Notes under the pieces: model-generated | Databases searched by the model: none | Told to the model about the DNA's origin: nothing | The model's input: only the letters and a program-made list of their open reading frames with translations | Origin: Proteles cristata cristata | Taxonomy: Eukaryota > Chordata > Mammalia > Carnivora > Hyaenidae | Reading direction: 5' to 3' | Assembly (NCBI GenBank): GCA_017311185.1 | Contig: JAESUZ010000962.1 | Coordinates: 1 to 64,000, forward strand | DNA length: 64,000 nucleotides | Program-made: the position numbers and the translations under genes | In this document: piece by piece, positions 20,081 through 31,544 of the stretch | How the letters are laid out: each line of letters starts with the position of its first letter | Numbering within the stretch: the stretch's first letter is position 1

Positions 20081-21586
20081 AATATAGATCAGAAAATTAA
20101 AATTAACGAACTTTTATGTATTTTTTTCTTATAAATAGTGAAATCAAATGCTAAGTTTATATTACACGATTCTGCAATTAGACTTAAGCTTAAAGGCATG
20201 GGCTTATTTCCAGAGAAATGTGAATCTCTGTATTTATGTTACTAATAACCATGAGAAAGTACAGTTCTTTCAGCTATGTGAGACTGTATAGAGGTTTACC
20301 CTGGGGGGGGGGGGGGGAGGGGGGCGGGGTGAACCTGAGCTATAACCCAGAAGCAGATGTTAGAGACAGGTGGAGAGGGAAGGGTCCAGCTGTTAACAAA
20401 AAGAAGAGCCTAAGAAACGTGTCCGGAGAGGAGTGAGGGAGTAGCAGAGCACGAGAAGAATGGGCACGAGCACAGAAGCATCCGACTTGGAAGGCACAAA
20501 GAATGGGATGATGACGCGGAATGAGAACTTGCTTAAATAATTTCTGAGGTAGTGCAATAAATACAGGTCTTTGGGACCTAAGGGTAAATAAAATATTTAA
20601 GGCCTCTAAAGATGTCTAAATTTTACTCCACTTGATTGAAGAGAAATAAGTACCTGTGTCCAACAGCTGCCCATGTCAACAGGGCTCAAAGGCAGCGGTT
20701 TGGGATTTTTGTTTGTCATCTGTTTCCATTTGTCCCACGAATCTGGAATGCACAAGAGGCTCTTTTTTTTTTTTTTTTTTTTTTTGTGATCCTGAAATGC
20801 TAATGGTTTGCACAGAGGGGTTCTGGTGCTCACACTGGTCTGGGAGCAGAGACTGAGCGTCAGTCATCTGAGTCAGACTCTCTTCTTACTGAAAGGTCGT
20901 CAGAGGACAAAGGAGTGCCCCTTCACCCCCGAGGCCCACGTGGCAGGTTCTGTGATTTGCCGGGAGCATCAGCGTGAAACCAAACACCTTGAAGTGTCCT
21001 CCAAGCCCTGCCTTGTCAGAGAGCCTGAGGCCTCAGCCTGCCTTGCTGAGGCGTTGCCATTTGTTCCTAACAGCGCGTTGGTTCCTCCCGCCCAGCCCTG
21101 AGTAGAGTGGCCTCTTTCTATCAGCATATCCATTAAGGTCGACTAAGCCCTGCCTGGCGGAGACTGGAGCCCTTTGGCCTCCTCTCTTTGCCCTTCACCC
21201 TTGATCCTCTTAGGTGAATTACCTCTGGGCTCCAGACTTCACGGCCACTTAAACGTTTCTGTCAACAGCCTGCCGTGTAGGAGACCCGAATAAGAGACCT
21301 AAACAAGAAAGCCCAGCCTTCAGAAGGATTTCTGCCCTGAGAAAAATGCTCAAAGACCCTCACAACATAATGGGGATAGTCACAAAAGACAGGCATCTTG
21401 TCTAAATACATAAACTCAACTAAATGGAGGGAAAAGGACACACCTTTTTCTCTCCTAAAAAAAAGGAGAAGGGGAAGAGTTTGTCTGTGGCCCAGGTCAT
21501 CAGTGTCCTCCTTATTCCTGGTGTGGGACTTACTCTGTCACTGTAGGATGATTTCTAGAAAGTAACCAGGTCTGTTCTCACAGGTT
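20081..21586. other. intergenic DNA without recognised genes
   Basis: Contains a long G-run at 20303-20328 and a poly(T) tract at 20761-20785; otherwise nonrepetitive by eye. Confidence 0.5.
20303..20329 (+). repeat. G-rich tract
   Basis: A run of 15 G, then A, six G, C, four G on the plus strand; fits a G-quadruplex-capable sequence. Confidence 0.8.
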
Positions 21587-21598
21587 TATAATTGGTAG

Positions 21599-21792
21599 GG
21601 TTTTGTAATTAAAATACATTTTGAAAGAGCATGAACACAGGCGGGAGGGGCAGAGAAGAGAGGGAGAGAGAGAGAATCCCAAATGTCAGCACAGAGCCCA
21701 ATTTCGGGTTTCAATCCCACGAACCATGAGACCATGACCTATGCTGAAAATGAGAGTTGGACACTTACCTGACTGAGCCACTGAGGCGCCCC
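21599..21792 (-). mobile_element. CAN SINE, antisense
   Basis: Ends GAGCCACTGAGGCGCCCC. Target copies TATAATTGGTAG (21587-21598) and TATAATTGGCAG (21793-21804). Confidence 0.9.
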
Positions 21793-22020
21793 TATAATTG
21801 GCAGTTTTGACACCACCTTTCACCGTTTCTGGCCCCGTGGTAATCAGAATTTGAAGTGGGCAATTTGGAAAGATGAATCATGCTCTTCTTACCTGTGATT
21901 TCATGGCTTCAACTCCAGAAACCACATCCCACACTTTGTCCTTAAATTCCATCTTTTCCACCTGGCATAAGTTTTTTTATTTAGACCTGAGATTCAATAA
22001 AACTGAGACACTTAAATGTG

Positions 22021-22218
22021 TCTTTTTTTTTTTAAGTTTATTTATTTTGAGAGAGAGAGAGCGTGAGCGAGGAAGGGGCAGAGAGAGAGAGAGAATACCA
22101 AGCAGGCTTCTCACTGCACAGAGCCCCATGCGGGGCTTGATCCCATGAACCAGGGGATCATGACCTGAGCTGAAATCAAGAGTCAGACACTTAACAGACT
22201 GAGCCACCCAGGTACCCC
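22021..22218 (-). mobile_element. CAN SINE, antisense
   Basis: Reverse tail TCTTTTTTTTTTTAAG and end CCACCCAGGTACCCC. Diverged target copies GAGACACTTAAATGTG (22005-22020) and AAGACAGTTAAATGTT (22219-22234). Confidence 0.93.
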
Positions 22219-22234
22219 AAGACAGTTAAATGTT

Positions 22235-23260
22235 TAATGGGCTTCTACTTAGCCTTGTTAAGTTGTTTTATTTTGGTCATGGGACCACAAGAGGATTTTC
22301 TGGAACTTCCCGGCCATTCTCCATTCTCTTCAAATAACATTCAAATTACCTTCCACCTTGTGTGGCCCTGTGGTGTGTAGTGTGTCTCTTCCATCCTGAC
22401 GACCCTACTTGAACATGGACCATAATGTGTTTACTTCATGTATTTGTAGATTTCGAACTAATCCAATGAAGAAATATTTTGTGTATATTTCAGACTAATT
22501 CAATGAAGAAATACTTTGTGGCATATAGTTCTTCCTCAATATTTGTGGCATATAGTTCTTCCTCAGTATTTGTTTTAATCAAAACCTGGTTTCTTGGTCA
22601 CGTTACCACTCTTATGTTTCTATGGTTTGTGAAGCAAATCTTTTTGCAAAGCTTTTGTTCTCAGTCTGCGTTCTTCTTTCAGGATTCCGGGCTCTGCACA
22701 GTTTCAGCCACATGCAGTGATGGGCAGGGTGAAATGGACAGGTTCCGCTTCCTCCCTCCCACCATGAAGTTTGCTAAGGGAGTGTTGCATTTTACGGCTA
22801 TGTTTAGCAAAACTTAGGAAAACCAAATTTACTTCAAGTGGCTTCCTTTCTTCTTAACTCACTTGGTCCTGAAGGAAAGGAAAAAGAAACTCCAGAATCA
22901 GGTAGAAATGAATAGAAGCTAAGTTAGATGGATGTTTCCCAAAGCCCAGCATAGAGGAAGGTAATTTCTGTATATTGATCTTATTCTAAGCATAACTTCA
23001 AAATATTTTTTTACTCTAAATTATCTTTAAAGGCAAGTCACCTTTTTAACCCTCCCCTCCCCCGCAGAGTACCAAATGTAAGGGAGAAAGGATAGATTTA
23101 GAAACATCAGATTTCTGTTCAGCCGTCACAGTCAAAGCTAACAGATGGCAGAGTGAGAAGGTATTTTCAGTGACTAAAATTGACAAGGGGTTAATATATA
23201 TTTACAAGATTTCTTGCAAGTCAACAAGAAAAAAAGGAAGAAGAGCAATGGGCTGTGGGT
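22235..23260. other. intergenic DNA without recognised genes
   Basis: A short tandem duplication (TTTGTGGCATATAGTTCTTC twice, 22516-22561) is visible; nothing else supported. Confidence 0.5.
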
Positions 23261-23276
23261 CTTAATAAAACCTTCT

Positions 23277-23502
23277 ATTTTTTAAATTTTTTTAAATTTA
23301 TTTTTGAGAGATAGAGACAGCACGAGTGGGGGTGGGAGGGGTGGGGGCAGAGAGAGACACACACACACAGAATCTGAAGCAGGCTCCAGGTTCTGAGCTA
23401 GCTGTCAGCACAGAGCCCGATGCAGGGCTCGAACCTATGAGCCGTGAGATCATGACCTGAGCCGAAGTCGGATGCTTAACAGACTGAGCCACCCAGGTGC
23501 CC
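23277..23502 (-). mobile_element. CAN SINE, antisense
   Basis: Ends CCACCCAGGTGCC. Target copies CTTAATAAAACCTTCT (23261-23276) and CTTAATAGAACCTTCT (23503-23518). Confidence 0.94.
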
Positions 23503-23518
23503 CTTAATAGAACCTTCT

Positions 23519-23896
23519 TAACAGAAGGGCAGGTTGGAATGGTTAACAAGGAGAGATCAACAAAGGAGCCAGAGGAAATCAAATGAAAATCAAGAGCCCC
23601 TCAAATGCCAAACTTTAAGTGTCAGCAGGGATGTGGGGACTGTGACTTAGGTATTGCTGGTAGCAGGGTAAACCACTGCAGGCGCTCTAGAAAGAGAGCT
23701 GGAGGCACCCTAACGTTGGCGGTGTGTACGTCCAAGTGCCAGTGCTCCCCAGGAAAATGTCCCCCTGGCACTGGGAGGGAGCTACAAATGGATGCTTTCG
23801 GTGGTGTCGCTCAAGCTGCTCTTGTTGGAGGCAGGCAAGGTCTTGGATAAGTGAAAGCGGCAGGTGCCTACTATGGAATCCTGTGCAGCTGTTAAA
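23519..23896. other. intergenic DNA, possible old L1 3' UTR remnant
   Basis: AAATGCCAAACTTTAAGTGT then CTATGGAATCCTGTGCAGC resemble an eroded L1 3' UTR, continuing after the next SINE to about 24290. Confidence 0.35.
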
Positions 23897-23909
23897 AACA
23901 ATGAACTAG

Positions 23910-24095
23910 GGGCACCTGGGTGACTCAGTTGGTTAAGCTTCCGCCTCTTGATTTCAGATCAGGTCATGCTCCAGGGTTGTGGGATTGAGCCCCCATTGAG
24001 TCAAGAGTCGGATGCTCAACACGGAGCCCCTTGGGATTCTTTCTCTCCCTCTCCCCACCCCCCCACAACTCGCACTCTCTTTCTCTAAAAACCTA
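23910..24095 (+). mobile_element. CAN SINE
   Basis: GGGCACCTGGGTGACTCAG start. Target copies AACAATGAACTAG (23897-23909) and AACAGTGAACCAG (24096-24108). Confidence 0.92.
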
Positions 24096-24434
24096 AACAG
24101 TGAACCAGAGGTTAAGTACAGCAACATGGAGGGGATCGTAAAAATAGTGTTGAGCACTTGACAAATGAAATTTGTAGCATAATGCCATTTATGTGACTAT
24201 GGCACACAGTACTGTGTCGTGAGGGTACACCTATTGTGACTGTACAACACTGACATGGATGTTGTGAGAACACAGACTGGTTATGGAAGGAGGACAAAGA
24301 ATAAAACCGGTCTCGGTTTTAGCTGACCAACCACACCTGTTTGCCCAGGTGGTTCCTGGAGCCACACCTCCCAGGAAAGCCTCAGATCAGGGCCAACGCG
24401 GATGGTCACTTATCCTGCTCCCACACTGTCCTTC

Positions 24435-25140
24435 TGTTATGCCCGAATCGCGAGTCCCCAGAGACCTCCAAGGAGCCGGCACCGATGCATGAACAAAAGG
24501 GTCTTTATTACAAGCTCGAGCAGGGGCTCACCCGTCTCCCGGCCCAGCAGCAACAAGGTGGAGCTCCGAACAGTGGCAAGCAGGTTTGTAAGGGGGAGGG
24601 GCGGGGGTGTTACCATGCACACATTGTACATTTTGCATCATTACATAAGCACCAATCATAATTGTATAGTGCCCATAGTAACAGCATAGTAACAGTTTTG
24701 ACCATTCAGTATCTGCGAGGCATCCGTTACATTTGGCGGGACCCAATCATGACCTTTGAGAGTCTTTTAAAATGACCAATTATGAGGTGGGCTCAGAGAA
24801 TCTACGTGGGGCTTCTGCAAGCCTTGATTGATTGGCAAGTTTGTACAAAGTAACTACCTGCAGTTCCCAGCCCTGATTCGTCTCCAAGACTACAGGAATG
24901 TTACACATTTCTTTTGATTGGCAGATCCAAGGGCGGTCCGAGGGGAGCTTCAGCTGAGGCTTTTCCTGGAACTGGGACTACGTGCAGCCTGAGGTTGTTT
25001 CGAATGGAGGACTTCATTTTAGGCTCCTCCCTTCAACATGGCGGCCTCAAAACAACTTTGTCCAGATGAGGACTCTTGTTCCGTGCAATCCAACCAGTTG
25101 GCTCTCCATTTCACTGGGAAGAACCAAAATGTTCATACTG
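24435..25140 (-). mobile_element. solo endogenous retrovirus LTR (ERV1-like), antisense; right edge uncertain
   Basis: On the minus strand the sequence has CCAATCA-type boxes, AATAAAGACCC as a poly(A) signal, then a U5-like end CTCGCGATTCGGGCATAACA. No primer-binding site or retroviral gene follows on the minus strand, so it is a solitary LTR. Class is judged from the U5 shape only. A CCTTC before position 24435 and another CCTTC at about 25339 would fit a 5-bp duplication and a longer LTR, but I cannot decide this. Confidence 0.6.
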
Positions 25141-25179
25141 GCCTTAAGCTACACGGTATGCTTGCCCCAACCCCCCACC

Positions 25180-25515
25180 TCCCTGACCACTGTAAGTTCT
25201 CTCCCAGACTCCGCTCCAGCCTCACTGGCCTCAGGACTTCCCGTGACTTTCTGCCCCGTGAAGACCCACCTGGCCACCTACTTAAAACTGATACTTCTTC
25301 CCTCCCCCGCACTTTCCAGCCTGCTTGTATTTACCCCCCATGGTGCCACCTTCTAGCATACTCTACATTCATTATATGCATTGTGAACCTCTCCACTAGA
25401 GCGTAATCCACAGGGAAAGAGAGTTTTTGTGCTCATATTGGTGTTATATCCCTGGTGCTTGACATAGGGTCTGATACACAATAAAGGCTCAATAAATATT
25501 TGTGGAACGAAAGAA
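25180..25515 (+). mobile_element. L2 LINE 3' end
   Basis: CCACTAGAGCGTAATCCACAGG, GTTATATCCCTGGTGCTTGA and GCTCAATAAATATTTGTGGA form the standard L2 terminus. Confidence 0.85.
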
Positions 25516-25684
25516 AAAAAGATCTTCGCGGGAAGGGGGAACTGTGGGCTGAGAACTGAGGCGTATGTTAACCTCCACCTTCTGCCCCTAGGGTGTGAGG
25601 CAGGCAGCAGGTCTCAGACTCCTCCTTTATGGGAGGGAAAGAATGTGCTTCCTGTATGGAATCCTAAAAGCACAATAACGGTCT

Positions 25685-25865
25685 ACGATGTGCCCGGCAG
25701 GCTGTTTAAACGCTATTAGTTGACGTAATCCTGAAGGCAACCTCATAAGGAGGTGCATTTATTATTCTCATTTTATAGGTGGAGAAACAGACAGGGAGAG
25801 GTTACATAACTTGCCCATGGCTACCCAGCTACCCAGTTCTTGGGGCTGGGATTTGAAATCTGGCA
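25685..25865 (+). mobile_element. MIR SINE
   Basis: TTATTCTCATTTTATAGGTG, GAGAAACAGACAGGGAGAGG and ACATAACTTGCCCATGGCTA follow the MIR core. Confidence 0.8.
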
Positions 25866-26127
25866 CAGGCTCCTGTCTACTCTCGAGTTCCACTGGCCAG
25901 GACGGCAGCCACTCACCACGTGAACTGTGGCTGGGCTTCACTGAGTGGGTCTGGATGTGCAAAATATACACCGATTTCAAAGACCTTAGCACCAAAAAAA
26001 TAAAGTAAAAGGCCTCAATCTGTTTATATGGATTACATAAGACATGATAATCGTTTGGCTATATTGAGTTAAATAAAATATTAGATTAATGCCACCTATT
26101 TTTACTTTTTTATTAGGGACGCCAGAA

Positions 26128-26285
26128 ACTTAAATTGGACCAGCAGTAGCATCAGTATCACAGAGGCCCGATAGACGTGCCAAATCTCAGGGCTGGACTC
26201 AGACTTCCGGAACCAGATTCTTCATTTGACAAGGTCTCCGGGTCATTGGTAACGCATGTTGAAGGTTGAGAAGTGCTACTCTAGA
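26128..26285 (+). mobile_element. MER5A-like DNA transposon fragment
   Basis: CCAGCAGTAGCATCAGTATC, then TTGAAGGTTGAGAAGTGCTA at the end, resemble MER5A. Confidence 0.6.
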
Positions 26286-26522
26286 CTAGGAGTCAGCACA
26301 GTTCCTCACCAAAAGGCCATATAGTAAATACTTAGGCTTTACAGACCACAGGACCTGTGTCCAAAACTTACTTCACTCTGCTTCTGTAGTGGGAAATGTG
26401 TCACACACCATACGTAAGTGAACAGGTGTGGATTTGCTCCAGTAATTTTCTTTCTTTACAAAACGGCAGTGGCAGGCCAATTCTTCCCATGGGCTGTAGT
26501 TTTCCAGCCCCTACTTTAGACC
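26286..26522 (+). mobile_element. MER-type nonautonomous DNA transposon, copy 1
   Basis: GCCATATAGTAAATACTTAG and GCTTTACAGACCACAGGACC, ending GGCTGTAGTTTTCCAGCCCC. A related copy is at 58755-58982. Exact family not named by eye. Confidence 0.55.
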
Positions 26523-26976
26523 CTATGCTGTGCTCAGGCTAATATTAAGAAATCACATCCCGCCTTTAAGATCCCATTCTCTGCCTTTCACTTCCCTCCA
26601 GACTCTGCTTGAGAGTTACAGCCCCTGATTCGTGCTTCCTACCAGATACTACTACTTACATGCCCCACAGGATCCGACTATGAACATGAATATGAGGCCC
26701 CCCTGTCCCTCCTCTCTCTATGCACCACCTGGTAATTCAGACTAGAAACCTGGAAACATTCTACACAATTTCTTACCATGCACTGTCTCCATCTAATCAG
26801 TCACCAATCAAGTATCAGATCCACCATTTTTCTTGGAGAAGTTTCCAGGTGCAACCTCAGTCATCTCATCTGGATAGTTTCCCCCTAGAGCTGATGAGGG
26901 GTCTGAGTGGCAGGTCTGGGGCATCCCTTTGACCAGAGGCAGAGTCTGCCTACGGACCAGCTGCAGAAAGACATGT

Positions 26977-26992
26977 CGCCCCCTGGTGGCTG
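26977..26992 (-). promoter_or_regulatory. CTCF-like motif
   Basis: The minus strand reads CAGCCACCAGGGGGCG, a near-consensus CTCF core. Nonrepeat context. Confidence 0.55.
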
Positions 26993-27245
26993 CTCTAACT
27001 CCCACGTTCTCTCTGTGAGACCCTGGACTTCCCCACTGAAGAAGCTCTGTATCCTTTGCTACATAATCACCCCAAAGTACTCATTCTATCAGTGGAAATC
27101 CAGAAATGTGTGAATTGTACAAAGTGATAGAGATCATAAATATGAAGCTTTCCAGGTTCTTGCATTGACTCCACTGTGAGTAGGGAGCCAAAAGAGATGT
27201 GACCAGGTAGTTCCTGAGTTCCCCGGGGAGAACGCTGGGGAGCTT

Positions 27246-27467
27246 CTTTTTTTCTTTTTCTTTCTTTCTTTCTTTTTTTTTTTTTAACTTGAGAAAGAGA
27301 GAACACGAGCAGGGGAGAAAGGCTGAGGGAGAAAGAAAGAGAATTATAAGCAGATTCCACACTCCGTGCGGAGCTGAATGCAGGACTCAGTTCCATGACC
27401 CTGGGATCATAACCGCCAGCTGAAATCACCAGTCGGATGCCAACGGACTGAGGCACCCAGGCGCCCC
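27246..27467 (-). mobile_element. CAN SINE, antisense, older
   Basis: Long pyrimidine (reverse A) tail with (TTTC)n, and end GAGGCACCCAGGCGCCCC. No clear duplication. Confidence 0.88.
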
Positions 27468-27649
27468 CACACTGAGTGTTTTCACTGCTACCTCACCGGA
27501 GCGGAAGCTGGCCTGAGAAGATCTGGAGAGCTGAGGCTGAGCTCACCCCTCACTCACACAAACAAGTCCTAACCGTGGTGGTGAGGTGTGAGGTGGTGAG
27601 GCCCGCAAGAAAGTCACCTCAGATCAACACACTGGAAGAGCAGCCACCT

Positions 27650-28085
27650 TAGAGTCCAGCGGCTGCCCTAACAAATTACCACAAATCCAGGTGGCTTCAA
27701 ACAACAGAAATTTTCTCTCATGGTTGCAGAGGCCGAAAGTGCGAAGTGCTCACAGAGCCGTGCTCCCTGCCAAGGCTCTGGAGAAGGGCCTTCTCCCTAG
27801 CTTCTGGCGGTTGCCCACAGTCCCTGGTGCCCTTGGCTGTGGCAGGCCTTACTCCAGCCCTGCTTCCGTCTTCACATGGCCTTCTTCTCTGGGTCTCTTC
27901 TGTGTCTTCAGATCTCTCCTTAGAAGGACACTTATCATCGAATTTAGGGCCCACCCTAGCCCAATACAATCCCATTTTATCCATCATAACCTCCAAGACC
28001 TGATTTCTAAACAAGGTCATGTTGACAGGTCCTGGTGTTAGGACTTCATATCTTTTCAGTGGACGGAACACAACCCACAACAGCA
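27650..28085 (-). mobile_element. MLT1-type (ERVL-MaLR) LTR, antisense
   Basis: AACAAATTACCACAAATCCA, GGTGGCTTCAAACAACAG, TTCACATGGCCTTCTTCTC, TAGAAGGACACTTATCAT and TTTCTAAACAAGGTCATG are reversed MLT1 landmarks. Confidence 0.8.
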
Positions 28086-28361
28086 GGGGATCATTTATTA
28101 AGCATCTTCTAGAAAGAAATGGTTCTTGAGATGACATGGTTCATTGGACTCCTCAGAAATGTAGGGAAGCCAGTGGGAGAAATGGGCAAATTCACTACTG
28201 CAGTAGATTTTAACACACATTTCCTAGTTATTAATAGATCAAGTAGCAAAAATCAGCTTACTACACTTGAATAACATACTAAGCAAACTTAATAACTGAA
28301 CATTTATAGAGGACACACTTTTTAAGCACAGGTAGAGCATTTAAAAAATTTAAGCCTAACA

Positions 28362-28553
28362 GGAGCATCTGGGTGGCTCAGTCAGTTAAGCATCTGACTC
28401 TTGCTTTTGTTCATGGTTCATGAGTTCAAGCCCTGTGTCAGGCTCTATGCTGACATCTTGGAGCTGCTTGGAATTCTCTCCCCCACCCTCTCTCTGCACT
28501 TCCCCCACTCCATTCCTCTCACCAACTAGGCAAATAAATTTAAAAAATTTTAT
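28362..28553 (+). mobile_element. CAN SINE
   Basis: GGAGCATCTGGGTGGCTCAG start. Target copies AATTTAAGCCTAACA (28347-28361) and AATTTAAGCCCAACA (28554-28568). Confidence 0.93.
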
Positions 28554-28684
28554 AATTTAAGCCCAACAAAGTTTGCACAATTCATTTCACACTGACCGTA
28601 TTTTCTGACCACAAAATCATTACATCAGATTAATAACAAAAGATAATTTTTTAAAGCTCTTACTATTTGAAAAATTAAAACACA

Positions 28685-28889
28685 GGGCACCTGGGTGGCT
28701 TAATCTGTTGGTCTGACTCTTGATTTCAGCCCAGATCATGATCTCACAGTTCATGGGTTTGAACCCCAAGTTGGGCTCTGAGCTGAGAGCACAGAGCCTA
28801 CTTGAGATTCTCTCTCTCCCTATCTTTCTGCCTCTCCTCTGCATGTGTGCTCTCTCTCACTCATTCAAAATAAAGTTTAAAAAAAAGAA
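28685..28889 (+). mobile_element. CAN SINE
   Basis: GGGCACCTGGGTGGCTTAAT start. Short target copies AAAACACA at 28677-28684 and 28890-28897. Confidence 0.9.
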
Positions 28890-30418
28890 AAAACACATTT
28901 CTAAGCAACTTGTATGCTAAAGAAGAAACCATATTGAGAATTAGAGAATAATTAGAACTGACCATTGATTAAATACTACATCTGAAAACTTCTGGGTGCA
29001 GCTAATGTGCTTGAGAAGAACATTTATAGCTTTAAAGTGTACATATTAGAAAAGCATAAATGGTAAAATGTAATAAACTAAGTAGAAAAAAGAATAACAA
29101 TGAAAAAAATAAAGCATAGAAATAGACAATCAGCAAAGTCAAAAGTTTTTGCTTGGAAAACACTGATACCATGAATGAAACTTTAGCAAAATTGTTCATG
29201 AAAGAAAAGAAAGGACAAATAATTTTACAAATAAAAGATATGACTATGAATAAAGCAGATATTGCAAAGGGAAGAGAAAATTATGAGTATATTAATGCCA
29301 CTGAGTTTAAAAACTTGGATAAAAATGAATAAAATTCCATACAATTACAACTTTTCCAAAGTTTATTCAAGAAGAAATAAGGAACTTGAATAGTCCTACA
29401 TTCAGAAAAGAATGGGTTAGTTATCTAAAATCTTCTCATTGGGTTAGGTAACTTTATAGGAAAATTCTACCAATATTTAAAGAACAGATAATTCCCATCT
29501 TATGCAAACTCTTTCAGATAATGTGAACTAGAGGGAACACTCCCCAACTCCTTCCATGAGGCTAGTTGAATGCTAAAACTAGAAAGAAAAAAAGACAGTA
29601 GGAAAAGGAAAAACTAAGAAATGTATTTCTGTAGTTGAACACCTTAATGAAAGACAAAGACCATATGATCATGTCAGTAGATACAGGAAATGTATGTGAC
29701 AATATTCAACATACATATGATAATAAAACTCTACAAACAAGGAACAGAAGGGAGCTCCCTGACACCGATAAAGGTTATGTACCACAGCCTGCAACCAGCC
29801 TATTTGTCATGGTGAAAAGTTACACATTCTCTGTACAGTCAGAAACAAAACTAGAATTCCCACTACAAGCACCTCTATTCAGCCTCTTACTGAATGACCA
29901 AGCCTGTGCGTGAGGCCAAAGAAAACAAACAAAATTATAAGAACTAGAAAGGAAGAGATAAAAGCATCATTTTTCACAAATAATATGTTTGCCTATATGG
30001 ATTCTAATAAAAGTATCTTCACTTATTAGAATTAATAAGAAAGCCAGTAAGGTTTTAATATCAAAAGACCAATTATATTTCTATACATTGGCAACAGAAT
30101 TAGAAAACTAACTTGAAAAATGCCCCTTATAATAGCAACAAAAATATGAACTGCTTAGAATAAATCTAACTAAAGACGAGAAAGACCTTTAATGGAGAAA
30201 ATTATACAATTTTAATGAGAAACTGCAAGGAAGTTCAAAAATGGAAAAATATGCCATATTCTTTGGCAAAGATGTTTAAGATATCAGTTATAAGAAATCA
30301 ATTCTCCCCAAACTGATCTATGGGTTCGATGTAATTCCAGCCAAAATTCTAAAAGGGTTCTAAAAAGCTGATTCTAAAATGTATATGCAGGAACAAATGG
30401 TCAAGAATAGCCAAAACA

Positions 30419-30597
30419 GGGGCGCCTGGGTGGCTCAGTCGGTTGAGAGTCTGACACTTGATTTCTGCTCAGGGTCATGGGATCAGGCCCTGGTCTGAGC
30501 ATTGAGTCTGCTTAAGATTCTCTCTCTCTTCATCTACCCCTCCCCGGCTCATGCTCACTCGCTCACTCTCTCTCTGAAATAAAAATAATAAAGAAAA
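30419..30597 (+). mobile_element. CAN SINE
   Basis: GGGGCGCCTGGGTGGCTCAG start, short CT part. Target copies AAGAATAGCCAAAACA (30403-30418) and AAGAATAGTCAAAACA (30598-30613). Confidence 0.94.
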
Positions 30598-30660
30598 AAG
30601 AATAGTCAAAACACTCTTTAAAAAAACAAAAGTAAGACTTTCATTTTAATGTTACTACAT

Positions 30661-30830
30661 GTTATATTCTGCTATCCTTTAGGAAAGTGTAGTGGTGGTA
30701 CTGTGCTCCATCCAAGGCTCATTTGTGCTTTCTCATCCTATGGCTGTGACCACTTGGCAGGTGGGGATATCTGCTAGTTCAGTGTCACTTTAAGGAGATC
30801 ACTGACCCTGAAGCACAGCTGGTTAACATG
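30661..30830. other. intergenic DNA, unclassified
   Basis: Between two L1 pieces; no recognised repeat or gene. Confidence 0.4.
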
Positions 30831-31510
30831 CTAAATTTGAACACATCCAGCAGGATGCACAAATTAAGACAATTAATTGGGTTAAGTGATTGGGTTTTTT
30901 CCTCATCAGATTGCCAAACATTCAAAACTGGGTACCCTCCAGTTCTGGGAGGGAATGGCAAAACAGGCAGGTACTCTCATGTGTACTACTTCCTTGTGGG
31001 AATAGGAATTGCTGCAATCTTTAGCACAAGTAATTTGATGGCATCGATTAAAATTTAAAATAATCCTAGATCACCCCACAACTAGAAATCTATGCTATAG
31101 AAATAAAAACATGTGTGTTTATTGCAGGATATATAGCTGACGTTCATGAGCTTTCATAATGTAGCCAGGCATGGTTCTACACTCCTCCTTAGGTGCATAA
31201 ACTCATTTAATTCCTATAACAATCCCACAAAGCAAGAGTTATTACTACCCCCATATTCCACATAAGGAAATGAAACTTAAGTCTAGCAGCTTGGTAAAGC
31301 ACATAGCTAGAGTGAAGCTGGGATTCCAACCTAGGCAATCCGTCACCATGGCAAACATTACTAAATACAGAATTGCTTATAATCACAAAAATGGAATCAT
31401 CTGAATGCTCATCCACAGTGGAATGAATGGTTGAATAAATTATGAAACCTACATGCTACAAAATACACAGTTATTAAAAGAAGTGAGTTAGGTCTAAATA
31501 ATACACTTAA
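30831..31510 (+). mobile_element. old L1 3' UTR remnant split by a MIR
   Basis: ACAACTAGAAATCTATGCTA and TAGAAATAAAAACATGTGTG, then after the MIR ATTGCTTATAATCACAAAAA and TGGAATGAATGGTTGAATAA. This is typical old L1 3' UTR text. Confidence 0.6.
31150..31335 (+). mobile_element. MIR SINE
   Basis: AACTCATTTAATTCCTATAA, then ATAAGGAAATGAAACTTAAG and AGCTGGGATTCCAACC follow the MIR core. Confidence 0.75.
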
Positions 31511-31544
31511 CAGAAATCGTTTGCATGTCTATAAAATGCAATAG

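Larger units (their letters stand above)
28200..30660 (+). mobile_element. old L1 ORF2, heavily decayed, with three SINE insertions
   Basis: Sense ORF2-like text throughout, with many stops. Interrupted by SINEs at 28362, 28685 and 30419. AAGAATAGCCAAAACA before the last SINE is the usual ORF2 text and resumes after it. Confidence 0.75.
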
